Shown piece by piece: positions 1 through 8,644 of a stretch of 64,000 bases of DNA. Both the position numbers and the translations under genes were made by a program. Position 1 is the first letter of the stretch. Each line of letters opens with the position of its first letter. The notes beneath the pieces were generated by a model. The model was not told the origin of the DNA and searched no databases. It saw only the letters and a list, made by a program, of their open reading frames with translations. The stretch comes from Betaproteobacteria bacterium (GTDB lineage Bacteria > Pseudomonadota > Gammaproteobacteria > Burkholderiales > Casimicrobiaceae): positions 248,001 through 312,000 of the forward strand of contig JAAFJO010000002.1 of NCBI GenBank assembly GCA_013298145.1. The letters run 5' to 3'.

Positions 1-298
1 CATCTATCCGTCCCTCTACGAAGGATTTGGTCTTCCTCCGCTTGAAGCCATGACCTGTGAGTGCCCTGTTATCTCTAGCAACACGAGCTCCATGCCTGAA
101 GTCATAGGCGAAGCCGCTGAATACTTTGATCCTAGCGATACAGACTCGATCCTGCATGCGATCAGGGCAGTAGTTTCCGATCGACTCAGGCAGCGGCAAC
201 TCGTTCACGCCGGCCTGCAACGACTCAAGAGATTCTCTTGGCATAAGTGTGCGAAGGAGACAGCTGCTGCCTACCAACTCGCGCTAGCCCATCAGTGA
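1..298 (+). CDS. Glycosyltransferase family 4 (GT-B fold), C-terminal fragment
   Basis: The gene is open at the left edge of the window; reading in frame from base 2 gives IYPSLYEGFGLPPLEAM, the classic donor-binding E-x7-E motif (EGFGLPPLE) of GT4 retaining glycosyltransferases. The remaining ~80 residues (CPVISSNTSSMPEV, then AEYFDPSD) match the end of the nucleotide-sugar-binding Rossmann lobe and the closing helices of the fold. These enzymes transfer a sugar from a nucleotide donor to a growing lipid-linked glycan on the cytoplasmic side of the inner membrane. The next gene, 41 bp downstream on the same strand, is another glycosyltransferase, so this looks like the end of a polysaccharide operon. 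Sugar specificity cannot be read from this fragment. Confidence 0.9.
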   Translation, partial: IYPSLYEGFGLPPLEAMTCECPVISSNTSSMPEVIGEAAEYFDPSDTDSILHAIRAVVSDRLRQRQLVHAGLQRLKRFSWHKCAKETAAAYQLALAHQ

Positions 299-338
299 CC
301 AAAATGCTCTCCCCTTTGGAGAATGGAAAGGACGGTCG

Positions 339-1055
339 ATGAATAGCATGACCATCTCGGTCATCATCGTGTGCCGCGATGCTTGCGCCGCCCTCGAGAC
401 GACGCTGCGAGAAATGCTCGAGCTAAGCGATCAGCGAGTGAGGGTAATTGTCATTGATGGCGGATCGAACGATGAAACGCTCAGCGTGTTGGATGCATCG
501 CGCGACCGACTTTTTTACTACGTCAGCGAACCTGACCATGGCATCTACGATGCAATGAACAAGGGTTGGGCCGCAGCTGCTGATGACTCATATGTCATGT
601 ATCTCGGTGCTGGCGACAAGGTGCTGACACTGCCCGCACCTGAAGATACGCTAAATCCTGACGGCACTCAGGCACCAGTGCTTATGGGAGACTGTTTGAT
701 GGGCGATTCGCTTTTCGTATCGCGATGGAATCGCAGCATGCGCCACCACAACACCGCACACCATCAGGCTCTCTTAATTCATAAGCGAATACATCCTAGT
801 CCGCCGTTTGATACTGGTCTGCGAATTTTTGGTGACTGGGATTTCAATTTACGTCTTTTCAACGCGGGTATCCACGCAAAACATGTGAAACGCTTTCGGA
901 CTTACGCCCTGCCAGGTGGAGCAAGCTCCAAGCCCGATCTTGAGGAGGTCGTGGTTGTTGCGACACGCCACAGCGGCGCGTGGGCAGGGCGCGTTGCTTG
1001 GGCTCGATATCGCGCATTTCTGATGTGGCGAGAGTTGCGGCGCCTACTAATTTGA
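339..1055 (+). CDS. Glycosyltransferase family 2 (WcaA-like)
   Basis: The 238-residue protein has the GT-A fold start MTISVIIVCRDA, the DGGSND motif at residues 40-45 and the SEPDHGIYDAMNKG signature at 63-76, typical of inverting GT2 enzymes of capsule and colanic-acid type clusters. A metal-binding DXD-like GAGDK element follows near residue 90, and IFGDWDFNLRLF lies in the acceptor part. There is no signal peptide or obvious membrane anchor, so it is predicted to act at the cytoplasmic face. It follows the GT4 fragment on the same strand and is the last plus-strand gene of the cluster. The acceptor sugar is unknown. Confidence 0.85.
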   Translation: MNSMTISVIIVCRDACAALETTLREMLELSDQRVRVIVIDGGSNDETLSVLDASRDRLFYYVSEPDHGIYDAMNKGWAAAADDSYVMYLGAGDKVLTLPAPEDTLNPDGTQAPVLMGDCLMGDSLFVSRWNRSMRHHNTAHHQALLIHKRIHPSPPFDTGLRIFGDWDFNLRLFNAGIHAKHVKRFRTYALPGGASSKPDLEEVVVVATRHSGAWAGRVAWARYRAFLMWRELRRLLI

Positions 1056-1161
1056 AGTCACCAATCGTGGTACGTTAAGGGCAAGTCGCCGCCATTTCGA
1101 GTAAAGACATCGCGCTAATCGAGTTGGATGGCATCTCATCGCTAACGCGTTTGATCCAGCG

Positions 1162-2136
1162 CTAAAGCGAGCGCCGACGAGGACGCCAAAGTCTAAGTTT
1201 GTGGAGCGTCAATAAAATCCGCAATGGGAGCTCGTGTGAGGCCATTTGTCTGTACCGTCTTGGAGCGAAGATGAATCGCCACTTAGGGACGACCGCGCTT
1301 TCGTGCACGTGAAAGTGCAAGAACAACCAACTTCGAGTAGAGCTTGGCATAGATTCGCCGTAAACATGTATTAGCGCGTGGACCTGACCAAGGAGAGCAC
1401 TGACCCAATCATTTTTCATTAGAAATGATGCCATTCGCGTCTGTCGACCGAACCAGCTAACGCCGCGCCCAATCACATTACCGTTGTGCTGTCGATATAG
1501 CAGCGTTGAATGGTTGTCGTAAACCACTGTTCCGAATGTGCTCAACACAAGATAGAGCCACCAGTCATGAAAGCGTACACCCCCGGGCGCACCGGCCCGC
1601 TGCAAAAGGATTACAGCCGGTCGATTGATCGCTGCCGTGCAGCCGGTGATGATGTTTTCGGTCAGGGCTCCCTCAAATGATGGCCCACGCGGCCACTTTG
1701 GAGTTGTTCCCAGAACGTTGAGATTTTCATCGACTAACGTTTGCGCGCTTCCGTAAATGGCTGGACCCTGAGCGTGCTGCGACAAGAAGTCCCAGGCGCG
1801 TTTTATTTTGCCTGGAAGCCAGACATCGTCCTGATCCGAGAACATTGCCATCTCTACATCGTCGGGGATTTGTTTAAGAAGTGTAAGAAACGAGTTAGCG
1901 AATCCGAGATTTTGACCGCGATAAACGCTTACGCGTGGGTCCCTGCAGGCCTCAACAATCTCGCAGGTACGATCCGTTGATCCGTCATCACGAACATACA
2001 CTCGGCCGTTAGTGGGGAGCTGCAGCAAGATTGAGTCGATTTGCGCAGAGACGTAACGCTCTCCGTTGTAGGTCGACATGAGCACTGCAACCTTACTATG
2101 CGGCGAAAACTTCATCCCGATTCGAACGTCTTCCAT
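1162..2136 (-). CDS. Glycosyltransferase family 2, rhamnosyltransferase-like
   Basis: The 324-residue protein carries VAVLMSTYNGERYV near the start, DDGSTD at residues 50-55 and DQDDVW at 101-106. This combination is characteristic of GT2 O-antigen glycosyltransferases of the RfbF/rhamnosyltransferase subgroup; DQDD supplies the metal-binding aspartates. The C-terminal third is basic and may contact the membrane. It lies 24 bp downstream of another GT2 gene in a minus-strand operon and converges on the plus-strand GT2 gene. Met8 (start at 2115) is an alternative start. Transfer of rhamnose is an inference from family resemblance only. Confidence 0.85.
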   Translation of the reverse strand: MEDVRIGMKFSPHSKVAVLMSTYNGERYVSAQIDSILLQLPTNGRVYVRDDGSTDRTCEIVEACRDPRVSVYRGQNLGFANSFLTLLKQIPDDVEMAMFSDQDDVWLPGKIKRAWDFLSQHAQGPAIYGSAQTLVDENLNVLGTTPKWPRGPSFEGALTENIITGCTAAINRPAVILLQRAGAPGGVRFHDWWLYLVLSTFGTVVYDNHSTLLYRQHNGNVIGRGVSWFGRQTRMASFLMKNDWVSALLGQVHALIHVYGESMPSSTRSWLFLHFHVHESAVVPKWRFIFAPRRYRQMASHELPLRILLTLHKLRLWRPRRRSL

Positions 2137-2160
2137 TTCTTGTCGGTCAAAGGGCTTGTC

Positions 2161-3357
2161 TCACGCGGCGATGCGCGATGACTCGAACGCGCTTCTCAAC
2201 GCCGCGAAGAATAGAGATGCGACGAGCGTCTGAGTGCCTACCAAGAGCAACGCGACACCCGGAATGATGAGACGCATGGCCTCCTCGGGTCGGAGCGCTC
2301 CAAAGCCTGAGCCACCCCAGTCAAGAGCGACGCTCAAACACAGCGCTAGCCCAACAGCAGAGCATAGCGAACCAAATACGGGTAGTGCAACGCCTTTCGA
2401 GAGTGACGAGGCGAGGCGTTCGCGTGGGTGCAGAAGCGCAATCTTTGTACTTTCTCGAGCCATCAGAAGCCCAACCGCAAACAGAACGGTTTGGTAGCCG
2501 ATGACAATCGCCGCCGCAGCGAACAGCTGGGTGTGTATGCCCACGGGCCAGCGACCGAGCCCCAAGGGGTTTGCAAGCGATACTATCAGCTGAGCCAATC
2601 CAAATAGAAAAAAAATCGCGCCTGGATAGAGGAAGAGCCATCGCGGGGTAAATAGCAAAAGGAACCGAAGGTGGCGCCAGCCATCGCGCCACGTTCGCAA
2701 ATGTGGGGGGCGACCACGCCCGTCCTTAGAGAGCGTCGTCGGTACCTCCGATATTTTGAGCCCTTGAAGCGAAGACTTGACGATCATTTCGCTTGCAAAC
2801 TCCATCCCCTCACAGCGTAAGCCGATACCGAGTATGCTGTCCCGGTCAAATCCTCTCAAGCCGCAATGAAAGTCAGCAACAGGCGATTTGAAAAAAAGCC
2901 TACCAATGAAGCTGAGCACCGGGTTACCCAAGTAGCGATGAAGGAGCGGCATTGCACCAGGCTCGATGCCACCGAGGAAGCGATTTCCCATCACTAGCTG
3001 CGAGCCGCATCTTAGCTCGCGAACGAAAGCTTCTAATCTGCTGAAGTCGTAACTGTCGTCGGAATCGCCCATGATGACAAATCGACCCTGCGCGGCTTCA
3101 ATTCCTGCAATCAGGGCTGCGCCGTAGCCACGTTTGCGGACGTTTATCACGCGCGCGCCGGCCTCAACAGCGATAGCCAGTGAGCCATCCGTGGAACCGT
3201 TGTCAGCGATCAACACTTCGCCGCTAACTCCAGACGACCTCAAAAAGCTCGTTGCTTTCGAGATGCAAATCCCTAGGGTCAGCGCCTCATTCAGGCACGG
3301 CATTAAGATCGTGAGATCTAGATCAGATTCGCATCGGTTTTTCACTATCGATTCCAC
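2161..3357 (-). CDS. GT2 polyprenyl/dolichyl-phosphate sugar synthase-like protein with C-terminal membrane segments
   Basis: The 398-residue protein has an N-terminal DPM/DPG-synthase-like GT2 domain (ILMPCLNEALTLG, DNGSTDG at residues 52-58, metal-binding GDSDDSYD at 97-104, GNRF later) followed from about residue 235 by several hydrophobic segments. Such enzymes load a hexose onto a lipid phosphate carrier to feed membrane glycosyltransferases. The start codon is GTG at 3357-3355 and overlaps the last codons of the upstream membrane-protein gene, so the two are probably translationally coupled. That neighbour is itself a candidate user of a lipid-linked sugar. The lipid and sugar are not determinable here. 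Confidence 0.85.
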   Translation of the reverse strand: MESIVKNRCESDLDLTILMPCLNEALTLGICISKATSFLRSSGVSGEVLIADNGSTDGSLAIAVEAGARVINVRKRGYGAALIAGIEAAQGRFVIMGDSDDSYDFSRLEAFVRELRCGSQLVMGNRFLGGIEPGAMPLLHRYLGNPVLSFIGRLFFKSPVADFHCGLRGFDRDSILGIGLRCEGMEFASEMIVKSSLQGLKISEVPTTLSKDGRGRPPHLRTWRDGWRHLRFLLLFTPRWLFLYPGAIFFLFGLAQLIVSLANPLGLGRWPVGIHTQLFAAAAIVIGYQTVLFAVGLLMARESTKIALLHPRERLASSLSKGVALPVFGSLCSAVGLALCLSVALDWGGSGFGALRPEEAMRLIIPGVALLLVGTQTLVASLFFAALRSAFESSRIAA

Positions 3358-5260
3358 GGAAGCTGATACCGTCCATCAAGTTTTTTGCAGTTCATCGTCG
3401 CATCGCCCGCTGCTACTTTTTCGACGGGACCTATCAGCGTCGGGTTGAGTGCCTGCTGGTAGCGGTACACAATGACACCGTTGTCTCGAGCCCGCAATTG
3501 CGTGTCGCTGCCTGGATAAACGCGAAATGATACGCCGTCGCCGCGATGGTCCTGCCCGCCTCCTGGTGGGAAGAACCTTGGACACATTGCTTCAATCGTA
3601 TCGAATGCGGCTCGGTGAACTTTCGGTACCTCGTACGTCTTTTCGTTGACTATCGACAACCGCGCTGTTTCGAATCGGCATATCCAACGTCCAGGTGTTT
3701 CCAAGTTGATAGGGGTCGGCTGCCGTGAAGTTTGCAGCTCGGCTCGCGCAAGGAAGTGGCAGGGCTCTTCGCTCAGTCCAAGTCCAAGCGGTCGAAGTCG
3801 TGTGTTTAGCCATGACCGGAGCTGTAGGTGTGCTTCAGCACGCTTTTCCAGGGGTTCGAGAGCACCATCCGCAATCACATACTTTTTCAGGGAGCTGGCT
3901 AGCGCCTCTTGCACACGCTTTTGTTCCGAGCTGCCTACCGGCGGCGTGTAGTTTCCTAGAAGAGCTATCCATCTTGACTCGGGATGGAAGCTTGGCACTA
4001 GCGCCGAGTGGGAATTTCCGCCGATCACCGTGAAGACCGCAGGTTCGTTTCGAAGAAAAGACTCTGGAAGGCCGACGACATTGCCAGTCGTCCATTTCAG
4101 GTTTGTGAGCGGGTTAGGTACGTACATCGCTGTGACGACCGAAAATTGCCCGATTAGCACAAACCCAACGACCGCCCATCTCATCGCGGTCGTAACCTTT
4201 ATCGCTATCGCTAGCGCGATAGCGAGCGGGCCAACAAGGACTAAGCCGGGAAGAAAGTAGCGCCCATTCCCACTGATATAGCTCCAACTCCATAGCGTTA
4301 CGAGAAAGCCTACGATCATCCACTTTGCCGCACGGGTTAGCGCACTCCACCGCTTCGAAACCAGCACGACTACCATGAGCATCAGTAATGCGCTCAAACG
4401 TAGGTCCGGTGCAGGAAATTCGAAGTAAACACCCCTCCCTGGATCAAGCATCAGCAGCGGACGCAGCCACAGCTCAATCCAATCGTCGGGTCTGAAGCGC
4501 TCCAAAACTAACCCCGGAAAAATGTGTCGAGGTGAGGGTACAGCGGATTGCCGAACTGCGTCCACAGCTGATAACCCCACGGCGCGTACGCAAGCGCGAA
4601 GGCAATCACCGACGCAACGCCCGCAAACGCTAGACGCAGCAAGTGAACAACCCCGCCGCGCGAGGCTGGGAGCGTTGCGAACAGAAAGAGCGGTAGAGAA
4701 AGCACATTGGAGAACTTCAGCGCGACGGCGAGCCCAATCAGCGAGCCGCACAGAACCGCGCGCTTGGGCGTAAGTTCGCCAGCAAGTGCCAAAGCGATCG
4801 CCCAGAGCAACGGTACGGCGGCCAAGAGATCATTTGCGCTCCCAGCGATGGCAGCGAGTACGAGGATGCTGCAATATGCCAACAAACAACCGGCAAATCG
4901 AAGCGAGCGCGACTCCCACTCGCTCTGGGCGTCACCGACAATTTGAGCGGTCACGAACCAGAGTGGAGGAACGAGGCAGATTGTCTGGAAAACCGACCAG
5001 ATAATTGACGCTGTAGTGCCAGATATTCCCATGACGGTAACGCGATAAAACGGCCAGTAGATGTAAGGATATTGGTACGACTGAGAAGCCGCCGCCGCTG
5101 CATCCAGGTGCCACCTCGGAGATTCGGCAACGAGCCCGAGGTATACGTGGTGATTTAGTGCATCCCAGCTTAGACCGAAGTGGCCCGCGTGCAAGGCTAG
5201 TCCTGCTGAGACGCAGCAAAAAAAAAGGATCGTACTAAGCAGTTCAACCTGACGTTGCAT
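3345..5260 (-). pseudogene. Polytopic membrane protein, glycosyltransferase (GT39/GT87-like), frameshifted
   Basis: Two overlapping minus-strand frames make up one protein. The first runs from ATG 5260 to a stop at 4508 and ends NPLYPHLDTFFRG. The second continues as PGLVLERFRPDDWIE and runs to 3345. The join lies in the homopolymer-rich stretch 4508-4530 (runs of T and G on the minus strand), and one missing base would restore an ORF of about 638 codons. The N-terminal half has a periplasmic loop with WDALNHHVY and many hydrophobic helices; the C-terminal ~200 residues are soluble. The architecture resembles membrane glycosyltransferases that use lipid-linked sugars. It precedes the DPM-like gene, which could supply that donor. 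Either a sequencing error or a real inactivating or phase-variable mutation is possible. Confidence 0.7.
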
Positions 5261-5316
5261 ACGTGATCGCTGTGGCCATCGTTGCGCGAGCTGAGTGGCG
5301 GGCTGGTGAAAAAGAA

Positions 5317-5339
5317 AAAGAGGGCCAGAGGCCCTCTTT
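5317..5339 (-). terminator. Intrinsic terminator of first pilin gene
   Basis: A GC-rich hairpin (AGAGGGCC-A-GGCCCTCT) flanked by A and T runs lies 25 bp past the stop codon at 5364. Read on the minus strand the stem is followed by a T-rich tract, as in a Rho-independent terminator. Confidence 0.85.
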
Positions 5340-5363
5340 TATCCGAAACATGGGTAGTGAGCG

Positions 5364-5822
5364 TTAAGTCTTCGTTCCGCGGCAGCTAGTAGGTACAAAC
5401 TTCGAACCCGCACCGGCTAAAGCACCGGCACCTCCGCAAGACCAATCAACAGCGCCATTCACCGCAGGAGCGGGTCGTAGCACGATCTGACCGCCGCTCG
5501 CGCCGCCCAGAGACGCCAGTGTCTGAAGCGTAACAGTAACAACACCGCCTGTACCGACGTTGACGCCCGACACGTACGTTGTAACGACTGTCGTACAGCC
5601 AGCGCTCTGGAGGGAACCTGGATATGAGCTATTGGCGGCATAAAACTCTGCGACACCGAGCTTGCAGGGTGCGGCTGCGGCGATACCCTCGGTCACCTTC
5701 GCGCGAACCGTGTAATCTTGATACATCGGAATAGCGATTGCGGCCAATATGCCGATGATCGCGATCACGATCATCAATTCGATGAGAGTAAAGCCCTGGT
5801 GTTTGGTGCGAAAAGATTTCAT
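5364..5822 (-). CDS. pilA: Type IVa major pilin, copy 1
   Basis: The 152-residue prepilin starts at ATG 5822; a GGAG element lies just upstream. The ten-residue leader [10 protein letters not shown] is followed by [18 protein letters not shown], so PilD cleavage after Gly leaves an N-methylated Phe and the conserved Glu5. The globular domain has a cysteine pair (C near PCKLG and CTTVV) and a C-terminal pair (WSCGG, TSCRG) that would form the D-region disulfide loop. It assembles into the retractile pilus fibre through the PilQ machinery. The mature protein differs from copy 2 at a single position (Arg instead of Thr in QIVLRPAPA). It is monocistronic, with a sigma-54 promoter at 5884-5899 and its own terminator. 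Confidence 0.95.
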   Translation of the reverse strand: MKSFRTKHQGFTLIELMIVIAIIGILAAIAIPMYQDYTVRAKVTEGIAAAAPCKLGVAEFYAANSSYPGSLQSAGCTTVVTTYVSGVNVGTGGVVTVTLQTLASLGGASGGQIVLRPAPAVNGAVDWSCGGAGALAGAGSKFVPTSCRGTKT

Positions 5823-5883
5823 TACATTACTCCGGTCCGACAGATTATAAAAAACGCGATCTTGTGCCGCGCGGGTTGACAGA

Positions 5884-5899
5884 AGCAGCAATCGTGCCA
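5884..5899 (-). promoter_or_regulatory. Sigma-54 promoter of first pilin gene
   Basis: On the minus strand the sequence TGGCACGATTGCTGCT has the invariant GG-N10-GC spacing of a -24/-12 promoter. It ends about 60 bp before the pilin ATG. This is the arrangement of PilR/RpoN-activated pilA genes. Confidence 0.8.
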
Positions 5900-6086
5900 A
5901 ACTTATGTCCGCTCTGCTGCAGGTGGTTAACTGTCGTCGAGTGGCCACACAGGATGGGTCCATGGGCGCTTAACAGTGCTTAAAACTAAGTTCGCAGAAC
6001 GTCTCAATCCGAATACGCTCGCGGTGGCCGCTGCCAGGATTCCGCGCTGAGTTTTACGAGGAGATGTGGTGTATTTGTCAAAAAAC
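5900..6086. other. Intergenic region between pilin copies
   Basis: No gene is supported between the first pilin's promoter and the second pilin's terminator. The region lies immediately upstream of the sigma-54 promoter, where PilR enhancer sites would be expected, but I could not identify specific sites by eye. Confidence 0.5.
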
Positions 6087-6112
6087 AAAAAGGGGCAATA
6101 AGCCCCTTTTTG
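6087..6112 (-). terminator. Intrinsic terminator of second pilin gene
   Basis: The hairpin AAAAAGGGGC-AATA-AGCCCCTTTTT is a near-perfect stem with A/T-rich flanks, about 25 bp after the stop of the second pilin gene. Read on the minus strand it ends in a T run. Confidence 0.85.
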
Positions 6113-6135
6113 CTTGATCCGAAACACCCTATACG

Positions 6136-6588
6136 TTAGGTCTTCGTTCCGCGGCAGCTGGTTGGCACGAATTTCGAACCCGCACCAGCTAGAGCACCAG
6201 CCCCGCCGCAAGACCAATCAACAGCGCCGTTAACCGCTGGAGCTGGCGTCAACACGATTTGACCGCCGCTCGCACCGCCGAGAGATGCCAACGTCTGGAG
6301 CGTAACAGTAACGACACCGCCAGTACCGACGTTAACGCCCGAAACGTAGGTTGTCACGACCGTCGTGCAGCCTGCGCTCTGAAGCGATCCAGGGTAGGAG
6401 CTATTTGCAGCGTAAAACTCGGCAACGCCGAGCTTACAAGGTGCTGCTGCAGCTATACCTTCGGTCACCTTTGCGCGAACCGTGTAGTCCTGATACATCG
6501 GGATAGCGATCGCAGCCAGAATACCGATGATCGCGATCACGATCATCAATTCGATGAGGGTGAAACCCTTTTGAATCGTACGTTTCAT
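6136..6588 (-). CDS. pilA: Type IVa major pilin, copy 2
   Basis: The 150-residue prepilin is best started at ATG 6588, with a GGGGGAAAG ribosome-binding stretch 8 bp upstream; a TTG two codons earlier is less likely. The leader MKRTIQKG is followed by the same [18 protein letters not shown] methylation and transmembrane segment. The rest matches copy 1 except for Thr instead of Arg in QIVLTPAPA. The leader peptides differ, and many third-codon positions differ between the copies (compare 5371-5460 with 6143-6232). It has its own sigma-54 promoter and terminator, so each copy is an independent transcription unit. Confidence 0.95.
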   Translation of the reverse strand: MKRTIQKGFTLIELMIVIAIIGILAAIAIPMYQDYTVRAKVTEGIAAAAPCKLGVAEFYAANSSYPGSLQSAGCTTVVTTYVSGVNVGTGGVVTVTLQTLASLGGASGGQIVLTPAPAVNGAVDWSCGGAGALAGAGSKFVPTSCRGTKT

Positions 6589-6654
6589 TTTCAAATCTTT
6601 CCCCCGGTGAACGGGATTTCAACAAATCAGCGACACCGCTGCATGGCAAATCTG

Positions 6655-6671
6655 TAGCAGCCGCCGTGCCA
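6655..6671 (-). promoter_or_regulatory. Sigma-54 promoter of second pilin gene
   Basis: The minus strand reads TGGCACGGCGGCTGCTA, with GG-N10-GC spacing identical to the promoter of copy 1 and about 65 bp from the start codon. Both copies are therefore expected to be RpoN-dependent. Confidence 0.8.
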
Positions 6672-6898
6672 GTGTGTGGTGAGAATCGTCTTATCTCGGT
6701 TAAGTGCTTGTTTTCAAATGACTTAGTGCGCGTGCTCAAGCGGCGAGGGGCTCAAGCCTTTACCCGATTCATTGCTGTAATCGTCGTTGTCTGATTTCTC
6801 GATGACGTTTTTCGTCACCGAATGGTTCGGCTTTGGCAGTTTGTGGAGCGCAGGCGTGGAAGCGCGCAGCAGAACACGGGCGCAAAAGACGACAAACG
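6672..6898. other. Intergenic region upstream of second pilin gene
   Basis: Together with 6589-6671 this gives about 310 bases without a gene. It holds the sigma-54 promoter and the region where its activator should bind, and it receives the end of the methyltransferase gene. I see no ORF, repeat or RNA gene that I can support. Confidence 0.5.
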
Positions 6899-7570
6899 CT
6901 ACCGTTTTCCCACGACCACCTTGGAAAGCCCGAGCAAATTCGCCGGTTCGACTTCCACTACCTTCAATGGCGATTGCCCGATGTGTTCTTCGTACGAAAA
7001 GGTCGAGTGAAAGCCAATTTTTGCGGCGATGGGTTCGGCGACCTTTTCGAGCAGCGCCCACGTTTTTGAGCCGCTAAAGTGGTTCGCGATGATGACATGA
7101 CCGTCGCTCGAACAAAGCCTCATGGCCTCATGCAATAACGCTTTGGGATTAGGTGTTACTGAGATGACATAGGGGAGTACCACGCATTCGAATTCTCCAT
7201 CCTTAAATGGGAGCGATTCGCCGTCCGAGAGCTCAACTCGCGTGTTTGTCAGATTGTGCTTCGCGATTCGATGACGTGCAATCGTGAGCATGTCTTCCGA
7301 AACGTCAACACCGACCACGCGCGCGGTTGGCGGATAGTGCGGCAGCAAAAGCCCCGTGCCGACGCCAATCTCGATGATGCTTCTGGGCTGCAACTTCGCG
7401 ACTTTGCGCAGCAGCTTGTTGCGCCCGTCTTGGAGGACGGCGCCGAATACTCGATCGTAGACTCCGGCCCAGCGCTTATAGCTCGTCTTTACGTCGGCGA
7501 GCGTGACTTTCTGTTCTGACATGTCGTTTTGATTGTTTTCGACCCCGACGAATGATAGCCGGGACACCAT
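6899..7570 (-). CDS. Class I SAM-dependent methyltransferase, PE N-methyltransferase (PmtA)-like
   Basis: The 223-residue protein has the SAM-binding motif I IIEIGVGTGLLLPHYP, motif II VVGVDVSEDMLTIA and motif III region CVVLPYVISVTPNP. The N-terminal YKRWAGVYDRVFGAVLQDGR signature is typical of the PmtA group, which methylates phosphatidylethanolamine toward phosphatidylcholine at the membrane surface; UbiE-like methyltransferases are the alternative. ATG 7570 is the long start; Met17 (7522, MSEQKVTLAD) is equally plausible, and neither has a strong ribosome-binding site. It lies 23 bp after xerD on the same strand. Confidence 0.75.
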   Translation of the reverse strand: MVSRLSFVGVENNQNDMSEQKVTLADVKTSYKRWAGVYDRVFGAVLQDGRNKLLRKVAKLQPRSIIEIGVGTGLLLPHYPPTARVVGVDVSEDMLTIARHRIAKHNLTNTRVELSDGESLPFKDGEFECVVLPYVISVTPNPKALLHEAMRLCSSDGHVIIANHFSGSKTWALLEKVAEPIAAKIGFHSTFSYEEHIGQSPLKVVEVEPANLLGLSKVVVGKR

Positions 7571-7593
7571 GACCTATGCCGTCAAGACGCCGA

Positions 7594-8496
7594 TTAGCCG
7601 CGTGGGTGATGCTGAGCCACGATGCTTTTCAGCCGTTCGCGAGCAACGTGGGTATAGATTTGCGTGGTGGTGATGTCAGAATGGCCCAAGAGCATTTGAA
7701 CGACACGCAAATCAGCGCCATGGTTCAAAAGATGTGTCGCAAAGGCGTGGCGCAGTGTATGGGGCGAAAGTGAATCTGGAGAAATGCCCGCTTTGCCAGC
7801 ATGCTTCTTGATGAGATGCCAGAAAGCTTGTCGCGTCATCGGCTCCCCGCGTGCGGTCAGGTACACATAGTCGCTGCGACGCGCGATTCCGCTCGGAGAC
7901 ACAACGCGCTGGCGCGCGCCGCTCAGATAGCTTCGCAACGCATCGCGGGCGAGATCACCGAGCGGCACGAGCCGCTCTTTCGACCCTTTACCGATGATCT
8001 TTACCAAGCCCTGCTCAAGATTCAATTGGATGAGCTTGAGCCCCACCAACTCGCTCACGCGCAAGCCGCTCGCATAGAGCGTTTCGAGCATCGCCTTATC
8101 GCGCTGACCGAGATCGGTTGCTTCATCCGGCGCAGCGAGGAGCGCCTCAACTTGCGCTTCGGTGAGTGTTTTCGGGAGATAGCGTGCGCTTCGCGGCGCG
8201 TCGACCATCGCGCAAGGATTATCCGAGCGCGCACCCATTTCCACTTGCCACTTGAAAAATCGTTTCAACGAAGACAGGCGGCGTGCCGCAGAGCTTGCCT
8301 TGGCCCCAGTATTGAATTGCGCTGCAAGATAACGCTCGACGTCGGCGCTCGTGAGTGTTGTCGCGCTCAAGCCCGCCGCGCTGCACCACGCAGATAAGCG
8401 CTGCAGGTCTTGCCGATAGCTCGCAAGCGTTGCCGGCGAGAGCCCATCGGTGAGCCACAGGTAATCGCAGAAACGATCAATCAGTTCAGCTTGCAT
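7594..8496 (-). CDS. xerD: Tyrosine recombinase XerD
   Basis: The 300-residue protein has the N-terminal SAM-like DNA-binding domain (about 1-90) and a complete catalytic domain: Arg146 in ASGLRVSEL, a lysine near 170 in the beta hairpin, His246 and Arg249 in HTLRHAFATH, His272 in LLGHSDITTT and nucleophile Tyr281 in QIYTHV. With XerC it resolves chromosome dimers at dif under FtsK control; ftsK is also in this window. The length and motifs match chromosomal XerD rather than a phage integrase. The start is ATG 8496. Confidence 0.93.
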   Translation of the reverse strand: MQAELIDRFCDYLWLTDGLSPATLASYRQDLQRLSAWCSAAGLSATTLTSADVERYLAAQFNTGAKASSAARRLSSLKRFFKWQVEMGARSDNPCAMVDAPRSARYLPKTLTEAQVEALLAAPDEATDLGQRDKAMLETLYASGLRVSELVGLKLIQLNLEQGLVKIIGKGSKERLVPLGDLARDALRSYLSGARQRVVSPSGIARRSDYVYLTARGEPMTRQAFWHLIKKHAGKAGISPDSLSPHTLRHAFATHLLNHGADLRVVQMLLGHSDITTTQIYTHVARERLKSIVAQHHPRG

Positions 8497-8644
8497 TGCG
8501 CAGAAATTGTAGGTGGGAGCTTGATCGACGAGGCTGCGCGGTAGAGGAAAAACTGCTGCAAACGATGATCATCCGGCGCTATCGAAGAATCTTGGGCTTT
8601 CAGATCGCCCACGCCCGCCGATGCGACGCGTGCGAGCGGCTTGT

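Noticed and set aside
7594..8496. XerD-like gene as a mobile-element integrase
   Set aside because: Length, motifs and chromosomal neighbours match housekeeping XerD; no attachment sites or phage genes are nearby.
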